Shown: positions 52,451 to 61,542 of the stretch, in pieces
Layout of the letters: every line of letters starts with the position of its first letter
How positions within the stretch are numbered: position 1 is the stretch's first letter
Origin: Corynebacterium minutissimum
GTDB lineage: Bacteria; Actinomycetota; Actinomycetes; Mycobacteriales; Mycobacteriaceae
Length of the DNA: 64,000 bases
Direction: 5' to 3'
Assembly (NCBI RefSeq): GCF_000988205.1
Contig: NZ_LAYQ01000019.1
Coordinates: forward strand, 80,220 to 144,219
Notes under the pieces: generated by a model
Seen by the model: only the letters and a program-made list of their open reading frames with translations
Database searches by the model: none
Told to the model about the DNA's origin: nothing
Translations under genes and position numbers: made by a program

Positions 52451-53875
52451 ATGACTAATGCCAGTTTTGACGACGACCACGTTCCACCGCCGCCGGAGCC
52501 GGTAGAGGAGGAACCTCGCCGCTCTTACCGGCAGGAAGAACCGAAGCGCTACGGCGAATTTCGCCAGCCGCCCGCGGACCGCGAGGCCGAACAGGGCGTC
52601 CTCGGCGCCATGCTCCTGAGCCCGAATACGGTCATGGAGGTCATTGAGGAGCTGGAGCCGGAGGACTTCTACTATCCTGCGCACACGCTCATCTACCAGG
52701 CCATGATCGATCTTTACGCGGCAGGCACGGATATTGACGCGGTGATTGTCGCGGCTCGGCTCGATCGCTATAACAACCTCGAGCGCGTTGGCGGTGCGCC
52801 CTACCTGCATACCCTGCTGGCCACGGTGCCCACTGCGGCTAACGCCCGCTATTACGCGGAGATTGTCGCGGAGAAGGCGGTGCTGCGCAAGCTGGTGGAT
52901 GCCGGAACCAGAGTCGTCCAGCTCGGCTTCCAGGGCTCTGAGGACATGGAGATCGAGTCGGTGTTGGATCGCGCCCAGCAGGAAGTCTTCGCGGTGGCGC
53001 AAAAGAAGACCACCGAGGATTACCGTGCGCTGAGTGATCTCATCGACCCCACGATCGATGAGCTCGCCGCCCTGCAACAAAACGGCGTGGAGTCGGGCGT
53101 GCCCACAGGGTTCATCGACCTCGACAACCTGACCAATGGCCTGCGTGCCGGCCAGATGATTATCGTCGCCGCCCGCCCTGGCGTGGGCAAGTCCACGCTG
53201 GCCATGGACTTCATGCGCTCGGCCTCCCTGCAGCACAACAAGACCTCCGTGGTCTTCTCCCTAGAGATGTCCGCCTCCGAGATCGTCATGCGTTTGCTGT
53301 CCGCGGAAGCGGAAGTGAAGCTGTCGGATATGCGCGGTGGCCGCGTGTCCACGGAGGATTGGGCCAAGATCGATGACACCCTCAACCGCATCCAGGATGC
53401 GCCACTGTTCATCGATGATTCCCCGAACCTCACCATGATGGAGATCCGCTCGAAGGCCCGCCGTCTGAAGCAGCAGCACGGGCTCGACCTCATTGTGCTG
53501 GACTATATGCAGCTGATGTCTTCGGGTAAGAAGGTGGAGTCCCGCCAGCAAGAGGTCTCGGAGTTTTCGCGCCAGCTCAAGCTCTTGGCCAAGGAGCTCG
53601 AGGTGCCCCTCATCGCGATTTCGCAGCTGAACCGTGGCCCGGAATCCCGTACTGACAAGAAGCCGCAGCTGGCGGATCTGCGTGAGTCCGGCTCGTTGGA
53701 GCAGGATGCCGATATGGTTATGCTGCTCTACCGCCCGGACTCACAAGACCGCGATGATCCCCGTGCCGGTGAGGCGGATATCATCCTGGCTAAGCACCGC
53801 GGCGGCCCGATCGACACGGTGAAGGTCGCGCACCAGCTGCACTACTCCAAGTTCGTGAACATGGCGCACGGCTAA
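52451..53875 (+). CDS. dnaB: Replicative DNA helicase
   Basis: Hexameric 5'-3' helicase of the replication fork, 474 residues. N-terminal primase-interaction domain (PPADREAEQGVLGAMLLSPNTVMEVIEELEPEDFYYPAH), a linker, then the RecA-like motor with Walker A ARPGVGKSTLAMDF. Walker B is in DLIVLDYMQLM. The arginine-finger region is LRESGSLEQDADMVMLLYR. No intein interrupts it, although DnaB inteins occur in actinobacteria. Downstream the VanZ gene converges with a single base between stops. Confidence 0.97.
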   Translation: MTNASFDDDHVPPPPEPVEEEPRRSYRQEEPKRYGEFRQPPADREAEQGVLGAMLLSPNTVMEVIEELEPEDFYYPAHTLIYQAMIDLYAAGTDIDAVIVAARLDRYNNLERVGGAPYLHTLLATVPTAANARYYAEIVAEKAVLRKLVDAGTRVVQLGFQGSEDMEIESVLDRAQQEVFAVAQKKTTEDYRALSDLIDPTIDELAALQQNGVESGVPTGFIDLDNLTNGLRAGQMIIVAARPGVGKSTLAMDFMRSASLQHNKTSVVFSLEMSASEIVMRLLSAEAEVKLSDMRGGRVSTEDWAKIDDTLNRIQDAPLFIDDSPNLTMMEIRSKARRLKQQHGLDLIVLDYMQLMSSGKKVESRQQEVSEFSRQLKLLAKELEVPLIAISQLNRGPESRTDKKPQLADLRESGSLEQDADMVMLLYRPDSQDRDDPRAGEADIILAKHRGGPIDTVKVAHQLHYSKFVNMAHG

Positions 53876-53876
53876 A

Positions 53877-54380
53877 TTACAGGTCCACCACGGCATTGGG
53901 GTCACCCAACCGTGGGCCGAGGATGACCAAGACTAGGAAGACCGCAGCCGCGGCGAGCGCCAGCCACCGCCACACCGGGAAGAAGCGCTCGCCGCACAGC
54001 CTGGCAAACCCTGCGCCGATGAGTGCGCCGAGGGTATTGAAGATGAGGTCATCAATATCAGTGCGCCCGAGCGTGAATGCATACTGCGCTGTTTCCAGTG
54101 CCAAGCTCAGCGCGAAGCCCCATGCGGCAGTGGCCTTGATTGACCGGCACATGCTGAAGACGAGCATGCCAAAAGGAATGAAGAAGGCGGTATTGCCCGC
54201 ATACTCAAAAAGCGGGCCAAACCAGGTGCCGCCGGAGAACTCATCAAGCGGCACCAAGCGCAGGTCACGGACCCGCTGGTTCTCCGGCTTCCACAGGTAG
54301 CCGATCTGGTAGAAGGGCTTGAGCGTGGTGAGCGCGACCATGACCGCGACCCACGCGCCGAGGGCGACCCTATTGAGCAA
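53877..54380 (-). CDS. VanZ-family membrane protein (second copy)
   Basis: 167 residues, four or five helices. It has NTAFFIPFGMLVFSMCRSI and ALSLALETAQYAFTLGRTDIDDLIFNTLGALIGAGF, the same VanZ core as the gene at 32422-32994 but otherwise different. Function unknown. It starts 11 bases inside the 3' end of the MFS transporter gene on the same strand, so the two are probably co-transcribed. Confidence 0.85.
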   Translation of the reverse strand: MLNRVALGAWVAVMVALTTLKPFYQIGYLWKPENQRVRDLRLVPLDEFSGGTWFGPLFEYAGNTAFFIPFGMLVFSMCRSIKATAAWGFALSLALETAQYAFTLGRTDIDDLIFNTLGALIGAGFARLCGERFFPVWRWLALAAAAVFLVLVILGPRLGDPNAVVDL

Positions 54381-55703
54381 GGGCCCGCCCCTTGAACTCT
54401 GGCAGGGTCAGAGCCGCGAAGGCCGCGATGCCGAAGGCTGCTGCAAAGAGCACGAAGAGCCAGCCCGTGCCCGCCACCGCGATGAGAGGCGGAACGATAA
54501 GCGGCGCCAGGATGGAGGCGAGTCGGCCGAAGCCCGCGGCCGCACCAGTACCGCGCCCGCGCAGGGCGGTGGGGTAGAGCTCCGGGCCGATGGCGTACAG
54601 CGCGCCCCACGCGCCGAGGTTGAAGAAGGAGAGCAGGCAACCGGCCAGGATGATCATGGCCTCAGTGTTGGCGAAGCCAAAGAATCCGGCGGACAGGGCG
54701 GAGCCCACGAGGAAGGTCGCCAGCGTCGAGCGGCGTCCCCAGACCTCGATGAGCCAGGCCGCTGCGGCGTAACCCGGCAGTTGGGCCAGAGTGATAATCA
54801 GCGTGAAGCTGAAGGACTTCACCAGGGAGAAACCGTCCGCGACAAGCAGCGACGGAATCCAAATGAAGGCGCCGTAGTAAGACAGGTTGACGCAGAACCA
54901 GATGGTCCACAGCGCCAGCGTGCGCCCGCGCAGGGATTTCGACCAGATGCTGGTGGCGGTGACGTCCTCCTCGGAGTAGGTCGGTGCCGGGGTCGTGCGG
55001 TCGATGTCCGCCTCATCCACCTCGGCCTCAAAGGAGGCGACGATTTCTTCTGCTTCCTCGTGGCGGCCCTTCGACTCTAGGAAGCGCACTGATTCAGGCA
55101 AGTGAAGGCGCACATAGAGGCATAGAGCGCGGGCACCATGCCGAGCGCCAGGGCCCAGCGCCAGCCGCTTTCCGACGCCCCCACGACGAACGTTCCAATT
55201 ACCGCAGCGAGGATCCACCCCACGGCCCAGAAGGCCTCCAGCAAGACCACCATGCGCCCGCGGACCTTGAGGGGTGCGAACTCGGAGATCAGCGTGGAGG
55301 CCACCGGCAGCTCGGCGCCGAGGCCAAGTCCGATGAAGAAGCGCAGGATGATGAGGAGTGTGAGGCCCGTTGCGAGGGCGGAGGCGCCCGTCGCGAGGCC
55401 GTAGACCAGCAGGGTTAGCGCAAAGATGTGGCGGCGGCCGAACTTATCGGCCAAGAGGCCGCCGAAGGTGGCACCCAAGGCCATTCCGATGAAGCCCACG
55501 GACGCCAGCCACGAGGACTGGGTCGGCGTGATCCCCCAGTGCACGGCCAGAGCGGCCATGATGAAGGAGATGAGGCCCACGTCCATGGCATCGAGCGCCC
55601 AGCCAATGCCGGAGCCGAAGAGGAGACGTTTGTGTTTTCCAGTGACGGGAAGGCGGTCGAGCCTCTCCGTGCGTGAGATAGAGCGATGATCAAGTCGATT
55701 CAT
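54370..55703 (-). pseudogene. MFS transporter (sugar/aromatic acid symporter type), frameshifted
   Basis: Two frames combine into one 12-helix transporter of about 444 residues. The N-terminal half reads GIGWALDAMDVGLISFIMAALAVHWG, LLADKFGRRHIFALTLL and FFIGLGLGAELPVASTLISEFAPLKVRGRMVV. After ALGMVPALYA the frame breaks at 55119-55121, then resumes as LYVRLHLPESVRFLESKGRHEEAEEIV to the stop at 54370. One base is missing. The type resembles metabolite symporters for aromatic acids or nicotinate. The substrate is not determinable. As drawn, the gene would give a truncated product. Confidence 0.85.
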
Positions 55704-55714
55704 GCAGGCTAAGC

Positions 55715-57886
55715 TTACTCTGCGGGGGTAAAGCTTTTAAGTCGCAAAGAATTGGTCACCACAAAGACTGAGCTCAGGGCCATTGCCAACCCCGCTAATA
55801 GGGGGTTGAGCAGCCCGAACGCGGCCACGGGAAGAAGAATAATATTATAGGCGAAGGCCCAAAAAAGGTTGCCCTTGATGATTCGCAGGGTACTGCGCGC
55901 GAGCCGCACCGCCTCTGCGACGGAGCGCAGGTCGTTGTTCATCACCGTGATATCGGAAGCTTCAATGGCAACGTCGGCTCCCGCGCCCATCGCAATTCCG
56001 AGGTCCGCCTGCGCGAGCGCCGCGGCGTCGTTGACGCCATCGCCCACCATGGCCACGGTCCGCCCCTGCTCCTGCAGTCGAGCGATAGTCTCTACCTTGT
56101 CTGCGGGCATGACCTCCGCTGTCACGTTGGCATCATCAATGCCAACGGCCCGCGCCACTGCATGTGCCGCGCCGGCGTTGTCCCCGGTGAGTAGGTGGGG
56201 TGTAAGCCCTAGCTTGTGCATTGCGGCGATGGCGGCGGCGGAGAATTCCTTGATGCGATCCTGTAGCTCGATGGTTCCTACCAAGTCATCGTCCACGTAG
56301 ACGCCCACCTGCGTCCCGGTGCCGTCATAGCCCGCAGGCGGCCGGCCCACCCGCACCCGGGAGCCCTCAATCGTTGCCTCGATTCCCCGGCCGGGAAGCT
56401 CGTGGAAGCCCGCGGCCGCGGGGAGCTCATCGTCGTAGGCTGTGCGGATGGCTCGTGCGATGGGGTGCTCGGAACCCTGTTCCGCGGCGGCCGCGAGGCG
56501 GAGAACTTCCTGCTGCGTGCGTCCTGCCGTAGGTTGGACTGCTCCCACCGACATCTGGCCTTCGGTGATGGTGCCGGTCTTGTCCAGCACGATGGTGTCG
56601 ATTCGGCGCGTCGATTCCAAAATCTCTGGGCCCTTGATGAGGATTCCCAGTTCGGCGCCGCGCCCGGTGCCCACGAGGATTGCGGTGGGCGTCGCTAAGC
56701 CCATGGCACACGGGCACGCGATGATGAGGACGGAGACGGCGGCCACGAAGGCCGGAGCGACGCCGCCGACCCACAGGTGTGCCAGGAGCGCGAGGAGCGC
56801 GATGCCGATGACGATGGGGACAAAGACGGCGGCGATACGGTCCGCGAGGCGCTGGACCGGGGCTTTCGACGTCTGGGCTGCAGTGACGAGCGCGCCCATC
56901 TGGGCCAAGACGGTGTCGGACCCGACGCGGGTGGCGCGTACCTCGAGCCGACCCGAGGCGTTGATGGTCGCGCCCGTCACCGTGCTGCCGGGAGAAACCT
57001 CAACCGGCATCGACTCGCCGGTGAGAAGGGATTCGTCCACGGCGGAATGGCCGTTGAGGACCACGCCATCGGTGGCGATCTTCTCGCCGGGGCGGACAAC
57101 AAAAACATCGCCTACTCGGAGCTCGCTGGCGGGAATGCGGGTTTCGGTACCGTCGCGAAGCACGGTGGCTTCCTTAGCTCCCATGGTCAGCAGCGTGGTG
57201 AGCGCTTCGGAGGAGCGCCCCTTAGCTTTGAGCTCAAACCATCGTCCAAGCAGCAGGAACGTGATAACCATGCCGACGGACTCGAGATAAATATGGTCCA
57301 TCTGCGCGTCATTGGAGCGCAGCGTCATGTGCATGGTCATGCCGGGCATCCCGGCATCGCCAAAGAAAAGCGCGTAGAGCGACCAGCCAAAGGCGGCGGT
57401 GGTGCCCAGCGTGATGAGCGTGTCCATCGTGGCGGCGCCGTGCTTGAGATTGGCCCAGGTGGCCCGGTGGAAGGGCGCTCCGCCGATGACATAGACGAGC
57501 GTCGTGAGCATCAAGCAGGCCCACTGCCAGTGCTGGAATTGCAGCGCTGGGACCATGGAGAGCAGCATCACGGGCAGAGAGAGCGCCGCGGAGATCAGAG
57601 TGCGCTGCAGGATATCGGAGGCTTCGCTCTCGCGGGCGTCCTCCGCCGTGCTAGTCGACGTCTCCCCCTCACCATCCAGGGTGAACGCTCCGTAGCCTGC
57701 GCCTTCGACGACGTCGATGAGATCGGCAGGCGTCGTCGTTGCAGGGTCATAACTCACGGAGGCGGACTCCGTGGCGAAGTTGACCGTGGCTTCAACGTTG
57801 TCGAGCTTGTTGAGCTTGCGTTCGACACGGGAGGAACACGACGTGCAGGTCATCCCGGTGATGCCGAGGGTGAGACTGGTAGTCAT
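55715..57886 (-). CDS. copA: Copper-translocating P-type ATPase
   Basis: P1B-type ATPase of 723 residues that exports Cu(I). N-terminal heavy-metal domain with [11 protein letters not shown] (C14, C17). Eight helices include the CPC transport motif [15 protein letters not shown] (about residue 390), actuator TGES, phosphorylation site DKTGT (about 432) and ATP-binding [11 protein letters not shown] His/Met-rich loop ([15 protein letters not shown]) lies between helices. The stop lies 11 bases from the MFS gene start; copZ precedes it by five bases, as a copZ-copA operon. Confidence 0.95.
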   Translation of the reverse strand: MTTSLTLGITGMTCTSCSSRVERKLNKLDNVEATVNFATESASVSYDPATTTPADLIDVVEGAGYGAFTLDGEGETSTSTAEDARESEASDILQRTLISAALSLPVMLLSMVPALQFQHWQWACLMLTTLVYVIGGAPFHRATWANLKHGAATMDTLITLGTTAAFGWSLYALFFGDAGMPGMTMHMTLRSNDAQMDHIYLESVGMVITFLLLGRWFELKAKGRSSEALTTLLTMGAKEATVLRDGTETRIPASELRVGDVFVVRPGEKIATDGVVLNGHSAVDESLLTGESMPVEVSPGSTVTGATINASGRLEVRATRVGSDTVLAQMGALVTAAQTSKAPVQRLADRIAAVFVPIVIGIALLALLAHLWVGGVAPAFVAAVSVLIIACPCAMGLATPTAILVGTGRGAELGILIKGPEILESTRRIDTIVLDKTGTITEGQMSVGAVQPTAGRTQQEVLRLAAAAEQGSEHPIARAIRTAYDDELPAAAGFHELPGRGIEATIEGSRVRVGRPPAGYDGTGTQVGVYVDDDLVGTIELQDRIKEFSAAAIAAMHKLGLTPHLLTGDNAGAAHAVARAVGIDDANVTAEVMPADKVETIARLQEQGRTVAMVGDGVNDAAALAQADLGIAMGAGADVAIEASDITVMNNDLRSVAEAVRLARSTLRIIKGNLFWAFAYNIILLPVAAFGLLNPLLAGLAMALSSVFVVTNSLRLKSFTPAE

Positions 57887-57891
57887 GCTGT

Positions 57892-58092
57892 TTAGGCCAA
57901 CTCGTAGCCGGCTTCGACGACGGCGGCGGCGACTTGGTCGTCGCTAAAGCCCTCCCCGGTCACGGTGACGGCGCCGGTGGTGTGGTCGGCCGTAACGTCG
58001 GTGACGCCACTGATCTCTGAGATCTCTTCCTTGACGGAAAGCTCGCAGTGGCCACAGGTCATGCCGTTAACGGTGTAGGTTGTGGTGCTCAT
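57892..58092 (-). CDS. copZ: Copper chaperone (heavy-metal-associated domain)
   Basis: 66-residue HMA-domain protein with [13 protein letters not shown] (C13, C16) that shuttles Cu(I) to CopA. The length is the standard for free-standing CopZ. First gene of the copper operon; a CsoR-like palindrome lies 51 bases upstream. Confidence 0.93.
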   Translation of the reverse strand: MSTTTYTVNGMTCGHCELSVKEEISEISGVTDVTADHTTGAVTVTGEGFSDDQVAAAVVEAGYELA

Positions 58093-58142
58093 GGTGGTGG
58101 ATCCTTCTCCTTACCTTGGGGGTTAATGTCACTGTCGAGGAT

Positions 58143-58158
58143 ATACCCCCTGGGGTAT
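58143..58158. promoter_or_regulatory. CsoR-type copper operator
   Basis: ATACCCCC (58143-58150) and TGGGGTAT (58151-58158) form the GC-centred, AT-flanked palindrome (ATACCCC/GGGGTAT with a 2-base centre) typical of CsoR copper-sensor sites. It lies upstream of copZ, between it and the divergent trx gene. No csoR gene is in the window. Confidence 0.75.
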
Positions 58159-58240
58159 GTGGGCAAGGAATAATCGAGTCTTGTGTACCGTTGGGGGTTG
58201 ATAGAACCGAGAAATATCCCCGAGACTGATAGGAAAAGAC

Positions 58241-58606
58241 ATGGCAACGATTGACATTACTGAGGACACGTTCCAGGAGACCGTTTCCGGCGACGGCATT
58301 ACGCTCGTCGATGCTTGGGCGGAATGGTGCGGCCCGTGCAAGCGCTTCGGCCCAGTCTTTGAGAAGGCATCTGAAGAGCACCCCGATGCCACGTTCGCCA
58401 AGCTGGATACCGAGGCCAACCAGGAGCTATCCGCGAAGCTGCAGATTCAGTCCATCCCCACCTTGATGGTGTTCCGCGACGGCATCCTGGTCTTCCGCGA
58501 GGCTGGCGCTCTGCCGCCGGCGGCACTGGAGGATCTCATTGGCCAGGTTAAGGCCCTCGACATGGACGAGGTCCGCGCCCAGGTGGAGAGCCAGCAGGCG
58601 GAATAG
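58241..58606 (+). CDS. Thioredoxin
   Basis: 121-residue thioredoxin fold: MATIDITEDTFQETV, active site WAEWCGPCKRFGP (C30, C33) and IQSIPTLMVFRDGILVFREAGALPPAALEDLI with the cis-proline. A C-terminal extension (about 10 residues) ends ESQQAE. It is divergent from copZ with a shared 148-bp region. Cytosolic, no signal peptide. The family includes several paralogues in corynebacteria, so no trx number is given. Confidence 0.93.
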   Translation: MATIDITEDTFQETVSGDGITLVDAWAEWCGPCKRFGPVFEKASEEHPDATFAKLDTEANQELSAKLQIQSIPTLMVFRDGILVFREAGALPPAALEDLIGQVKALDMDEVRAQVESQQAE

Positions 58607-58655
58607 AACTGGTTAGTCCTTGTCTGCGGTGAGGTCCCGGTGGCCCCGCCGCGCG

Positions 58656-58700
58656 CGCTTTCCTGTGAGTATCGCTACACTCGCAGGAAAGCGTCTTTTT
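58656..58700 (+). terminator. Intrinsic terminator after the thioredoxin gene
   Basis: CGCTTTCCTGTGAG (58656-58669) and CTCGCAGGAAAGCG (58680-58693) pair at 13 of 14 positions with the remaining pair G-U. A 10-base loop and a TCTTTTT tail (58694-58700) follow. A textbook intrinsic terminator. Confidence 0.88.
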
Positions 58701-58763
58701 ATATAGGGCACCAATAAGAGCTGCATTAACTACTGCTGCAGGAACCACAAAGGAGTGAGTGCG

Positions 58764-59588
58764 ATGGCAAATCCATTTAGCAAAGGCTGGAAGTATGTGA
58801 TGGCTTCTTTCGATCAGAAGATCGACGAGAACGCTGACCCCAAGGTCCAGATCCAGCAGGCCGTGGAAGGCGCGAAGAAGCAGCATCGCGAGATTTCCGA
58901 ACACGCAGCGGAGATTATTGGACGCAAGACCCAGTTGGAAATGCAGCTCAACCGCCTGGTGAAGACGCAGCAGGATTATCAGGACCAGACCCGCCGGGCG
59001 CTGGAGTTGGCGGATGCCTCTGAGGATCCGCAGAAGGCCGCCGAGTACAACCAGGCGGCAGAGGTCGTAGCGAGCCAGCTGGTCGCCGTGGAAAACGAGC
59101 TGGCTAACCTGAAAACGCAGCACGAGGCGGCTACCCAGGCTGCTGAGCAGGCGAAGGCCCAGCAGCAGCAGTCGGAGGCCCGTCTGAAGGAGCAACTGGC
59201 GCAGGTGGACCAGTTGCTGTCCCAGGCAGATCAGGCAGCGATGCAGGAAAAGAACGCCGAGGCTTTGAACTCGATGAACGAGCTCAAGCCGGATGATTCC
59301 ACGCCGACCTTGGACTCGGTGCGCGCCAAGATTGAGAAGCGCTACGCGGATGCGCTCGGCGCCCAGGAGCTCCATCAGGCGGCGGGGGGTAGCCGCATTC
59401 AGGAGATCACGGCTGCAGGCCACGACATGGCCGCTACGTCCCGCTTGGACGAGATTCGCGCCGAGATGGCCAAGAGCAAGGAGCTGGAAAACTCGCCCTT
59501 CGCCAGCGACCAAGCGCTTGAGGCCGGCGCCGATTCTGATGCTAGTGATGCCAACGCCGAATCGGACTCCGCCGAGGGCAAGCAGTAG
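58764..59588 (+). CDS. PspA/IM30 family membrane-stress protein
   Basis: 274 residues, mostly coiled coil. It starts MANPFSKGWKYVMASFDQKIDENADPKVQIQQAVEGA, the PspA/Vipp N-terminal amphipathic helix. A long Q/A/E-rich coiled coil follows (about 30-175), then an acidic disordered tail DSDASDANAESDSAEGKQ. AAAGGAG precedes ATG 58764; a GTG at 58755 is less likely. Family members protect membrane integrity. No PspB/C or PspF partner is adjacent, as usual for actinobacteria. Confidence 0.88.
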   Translation: MANPFSKGWKYVMASFDQKIDENADPKVQIQQAVEGAKKQHREISEHAAEIIGRKTQLEMQLNRLVKTQQDYQDQTRRALELADASEDPQKAAEYNQAAEVVASQLVAVENELANLKTQHEAATQAAEQAKAQQQQSEARLKEQLAQVDQLLSQADQAAMQEKNAEALNSMNELKPDDSTPTLDSVRAKIEKRYADALGAQELHQAAGGSRIQEITAAGHDMAATSRLDEIRAEMAKSKELENSPFASDQALEAGADSDASDANAESDSAEGKQ

Positions 59589-59614
59589 CCACTGCGAAGC
59601 AAGCCACTACACAG

Positions 59615-59690
59615 AAAAGGGACCTTCTAGAGCGGGCCGCGCAGCGCGGCCGGGGTGTTTCAGAACCCCACGCTCTCCAAGGTCCCTTTT
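59615..59690. terminator. Nested multi-stem terminator between pspA-like and NYN genes
   Basis: Outer arms AAAAGGGACCTT (59615-59626) and AAGGTCCCTTTT (59679-59690), then AGAGCG (59629-59634) / CGCTCT (59671-59676). Inside are GGCCGCG-CAG-CGCGGCC (59635-59651) and GGGGT (59652-59656) / ACCCC (59665-59669). A and T tracts on both sides suit a bidirectional terminator between convergent genes. Confidence 0.8.
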
Positions 59691-59703
59691 GACGATTTTC
59701 GGT

Positions 59704-60942
59704 TTAGCTATCTTGGCGGCGGATATTGATGAGCACGCCGCGGATGCCCGAGTGAAAGCCATCGCGCAGGTTGACGCGCTGGGTTTCTGTCAGCGTGTAC
59801 TCGTGCAGCGTTTCGCAGGCGAACTGCAGCAGCGGGCGATCGATCTCCGGGGGCAGGCCGCCGCCCGAGAGCAGGTGGGCCTGGTCGCGCTGATCGGCGC
59901 TCGCGGCGTTGTCGAACCACCACGAGGCATATTGCTGCCCCACGTCAAAGGGGGACTGGAACCCGGCGGAGCTCCACACTTCTTCGGGGAGCGGAACATA
60001 CTTCGACCGCAGCTTGCGGCGCGGCGCCATCATCGAAGGTTTGGGCGCAGCTGGCTTGGGCGTTGGCTTCGAGCTTTCGGGGGCTGCGTCCGCTTCCTCG
60101 CCCGCAGGCTCCTGCGAGTCGATGCCGGGCGCGGAAGGCTGCTCGCCGGAGGGGAGAGGCTCCTCTTCCTTGCGGGAGGTATCGGGCGCAGCCGATTCGG
60201 GATGAGAGGCAGTCGCGGCAACGTCCGTCGCGGCGGCAGAAGGTGTGGCCGGGCCGGGCTTGGGGGCGGAGGGGAAGGCGGCTTGCGCCTCGGTGGGCTC
60301 GTCGCACTCCTCTGCGTGCTCATCGGTGGCAACGGCTTCGCCCTCGCTGCCGTCCTCGGAGTGCTGGGGCTCGCGGATGGTCGGCGGCAGCGGCCCTTCG
60401 AGGACCTCGAGCTCCATTGCGTCGGCGAAGTCTTCCCGCGGATCCAGGATGGTGGTGGAGTCGCACGCATGGCGCAACGCCGAGGACATCGAATCCCAGC
60501 CAAAGCCATAGAGGTGTACGCGCACGCCGTTGTTCACGGCTTCTTGGACGCCGGGAATCATGTCGGCATCGCCGGAGACCAAAACAAAGTCCGTGACTTG
60601 GCCCTTCATGGCGGAGACGATCATGTCGGCGACAAGGCGGGTGTCCACGGCTTTCTGTGTGCGACGCTCGCCCCACTCGATGAGCTGGCCGGTGCGTAGC
60701 TGGACGCCGTCGCAGACGCGCAGTGCGCGTTGGTAGCGGTGGGGGCCGGTATCCGGGATTCCGTCATACCAATATTGGCGGTGAACGCGGTTGCCCACCT
60801 GGGTTTCAATCATCGAACCGAGGGAGCTGACCACTTCGGGTAAATCAATCTCTAGCTGGGCACGGGCGCCCGTCTCCCAGGAGTTATAGAAACTGGCGAG
60901 TAGATATGACGTGTCGACGAAGACAAGTGTTCGTTCAAGCAT
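59704..60942 (-). CDS. NYN-domain (PIN-like RNase) protein with long disordered linker
   Basis: 412 residues. Residues 1-175 form a NYN/LabA-type domain with acidic residues at strand ends: LVFVDTSYLLASFYN, TRLVADMIVSAMKG and DFVLVSGDADMIPGVQEAVNNGVRVHLYGF. These are the positions that bind metal in active NYN nucleases. About 185-320 is a Pro/Glu/Ala/Ser-rich, low-complexity linker. Residues 325-412 form a compact domain (EEVWSSAGFQSPFDVGQQYASWWFDNA...EIDRPLLQFACETLHEYTLTETQRVNLRDGFHSGI). Predicted RNA-processing role, target unknown. The C-terminal module resembles those in other actinobacterial NYN proteins. Confidence 0.82.
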   Translation of the reverse strand: MLERTLVFVDTSYLLASFYNSWETGARAQLEIDLPEVVSSLGSMIETQVGNRVHRQYWYDGIPDTGPHRYQRALRVCDGVQLRTGQLIEWGERRTQKAVDTRLVADMIVSAMKGQVTDFVLVSGDADMIPGVQEAVNNGVRVHLYGFGWDSMSSALRHACDSTTILDPREDFADAMELEVLEGPLPPTIREPQHSEDGSEGEAVATDEHAEECDEPTEAQAAFPSAPKPGPATPSAAATDVAATASHPESAAPDTSRKEEEPLPSGEQPSAPGIDSQEPAGEEADAAPESSKPTPKPAAPKPSMMAPRRKLRSKYVPLPEEVWSSAGFQSPFDVGQQYASWWFDNAASADQRDQAHLLSGGGLPPEIDRPLLQFACETLHEYTLTETQRVNLRDGFHSGIRGVLINIRRQDS

Positions 60943-61102
60943 GGCTCCTAAATTCCGTTCTATTTCTTCTAACTAATTTTCTTAGGTCACTTCTGTGAGG
61001 TCTTCCAGCCTACGGCCGGTGTAGTCCAGTGTGCCCCATTAGCCACAAAACGTCGATAACCTTGAGGAAATTCCCAGGTCAAAGATATGGAATGGGGAGA
61101 CC

Positions 61103-61153
61103 TTGCACTGGCCGAAGGTTGGTTATATGGTTAGTTACATGAGTAACCAACCA
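61103..61153 (+). promoter_or_regulatory. GntR-module promoter and operator
   Basis: TTGCAC (61103-61108) and TATGGT (61126-61131) are 17 bases apart. TGGTTAGTTAC (61128-61138) and GTAACCAACCA (61143-61153) form an inverted repeat, 10 of 11 positions, centred on ATGA and overlapping the -10. This is the arrangement expected for autorepression by the GntR protein encoded 15 bases further on. Confidence 0.7.
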
Positions 61154-61167
61154 GCTAAGGGGTCTGC

Positions 61168-61542
61168 ATGGACAACTCCGCGCAGCCGCTCTTTCGTCAG
61201 ATAGCGGTGCTCATCGAGGACGCCATCATCGAGGGCACTCTCGCTGAGGGTGCCCAGGCACCGTCCACGAATGAGCTCGCCGCCTTCCACAGCATCAACC
61301 CCGCGACCGCCCGCAAGGGGCTGACCCTCCTCGTGGATCTCGGAATCCTCGAAAAACGCCGAGGCATCGGCATGTTCGTCACCTCTGGCGCCGCCGAACT
61401 GATCCGGGCGCGGCGTCGCCAGGAATTCGCGGCCGAGTACGCCGCGCCGCTTATCGACGAAGCCGTGCGCCTGGGCTATACCCGCCAGCAACTCCATGAC
61501 CTCATCGACCTTGTCGCAGAAAGTCGAGGACTCTACTCATGA
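61168..61542 (+). CDS. GntR-family (YtrA-type) transcriptional regulator
   Basis: 124 residues: winged helix QPLFRQIAVLIEDAIIEGTLAEGAQAPSTNELAAFHSINPATARKGLTLLVDLGILEKRRGIGMFV, followed by the short helical YtrA-type C-terminus. Such regulators control the adjacent ABC exporter genes and often their own promoter; the inverted repeat upstream supports this. It overlaps the ATPase gene by ATGA, so the three genes form one operon. Confidence 0.88.
   Translation: MDNSAQPLFRQIAVLIEDAIIEGTLAEGAQAPSTNELAAFHSINPATARKGLTLLVDLGILEKRRGIGMFVTSGAAELIRARRRQEFAAEYAAPLIDEAVRLGYTRQQLHDLIDLVAESRGLYS

Noticed and set aside
52451..53875. Intein in DnaB
   Set aside because: The Walker A region is continuous and the length is normal, so no intein is present.
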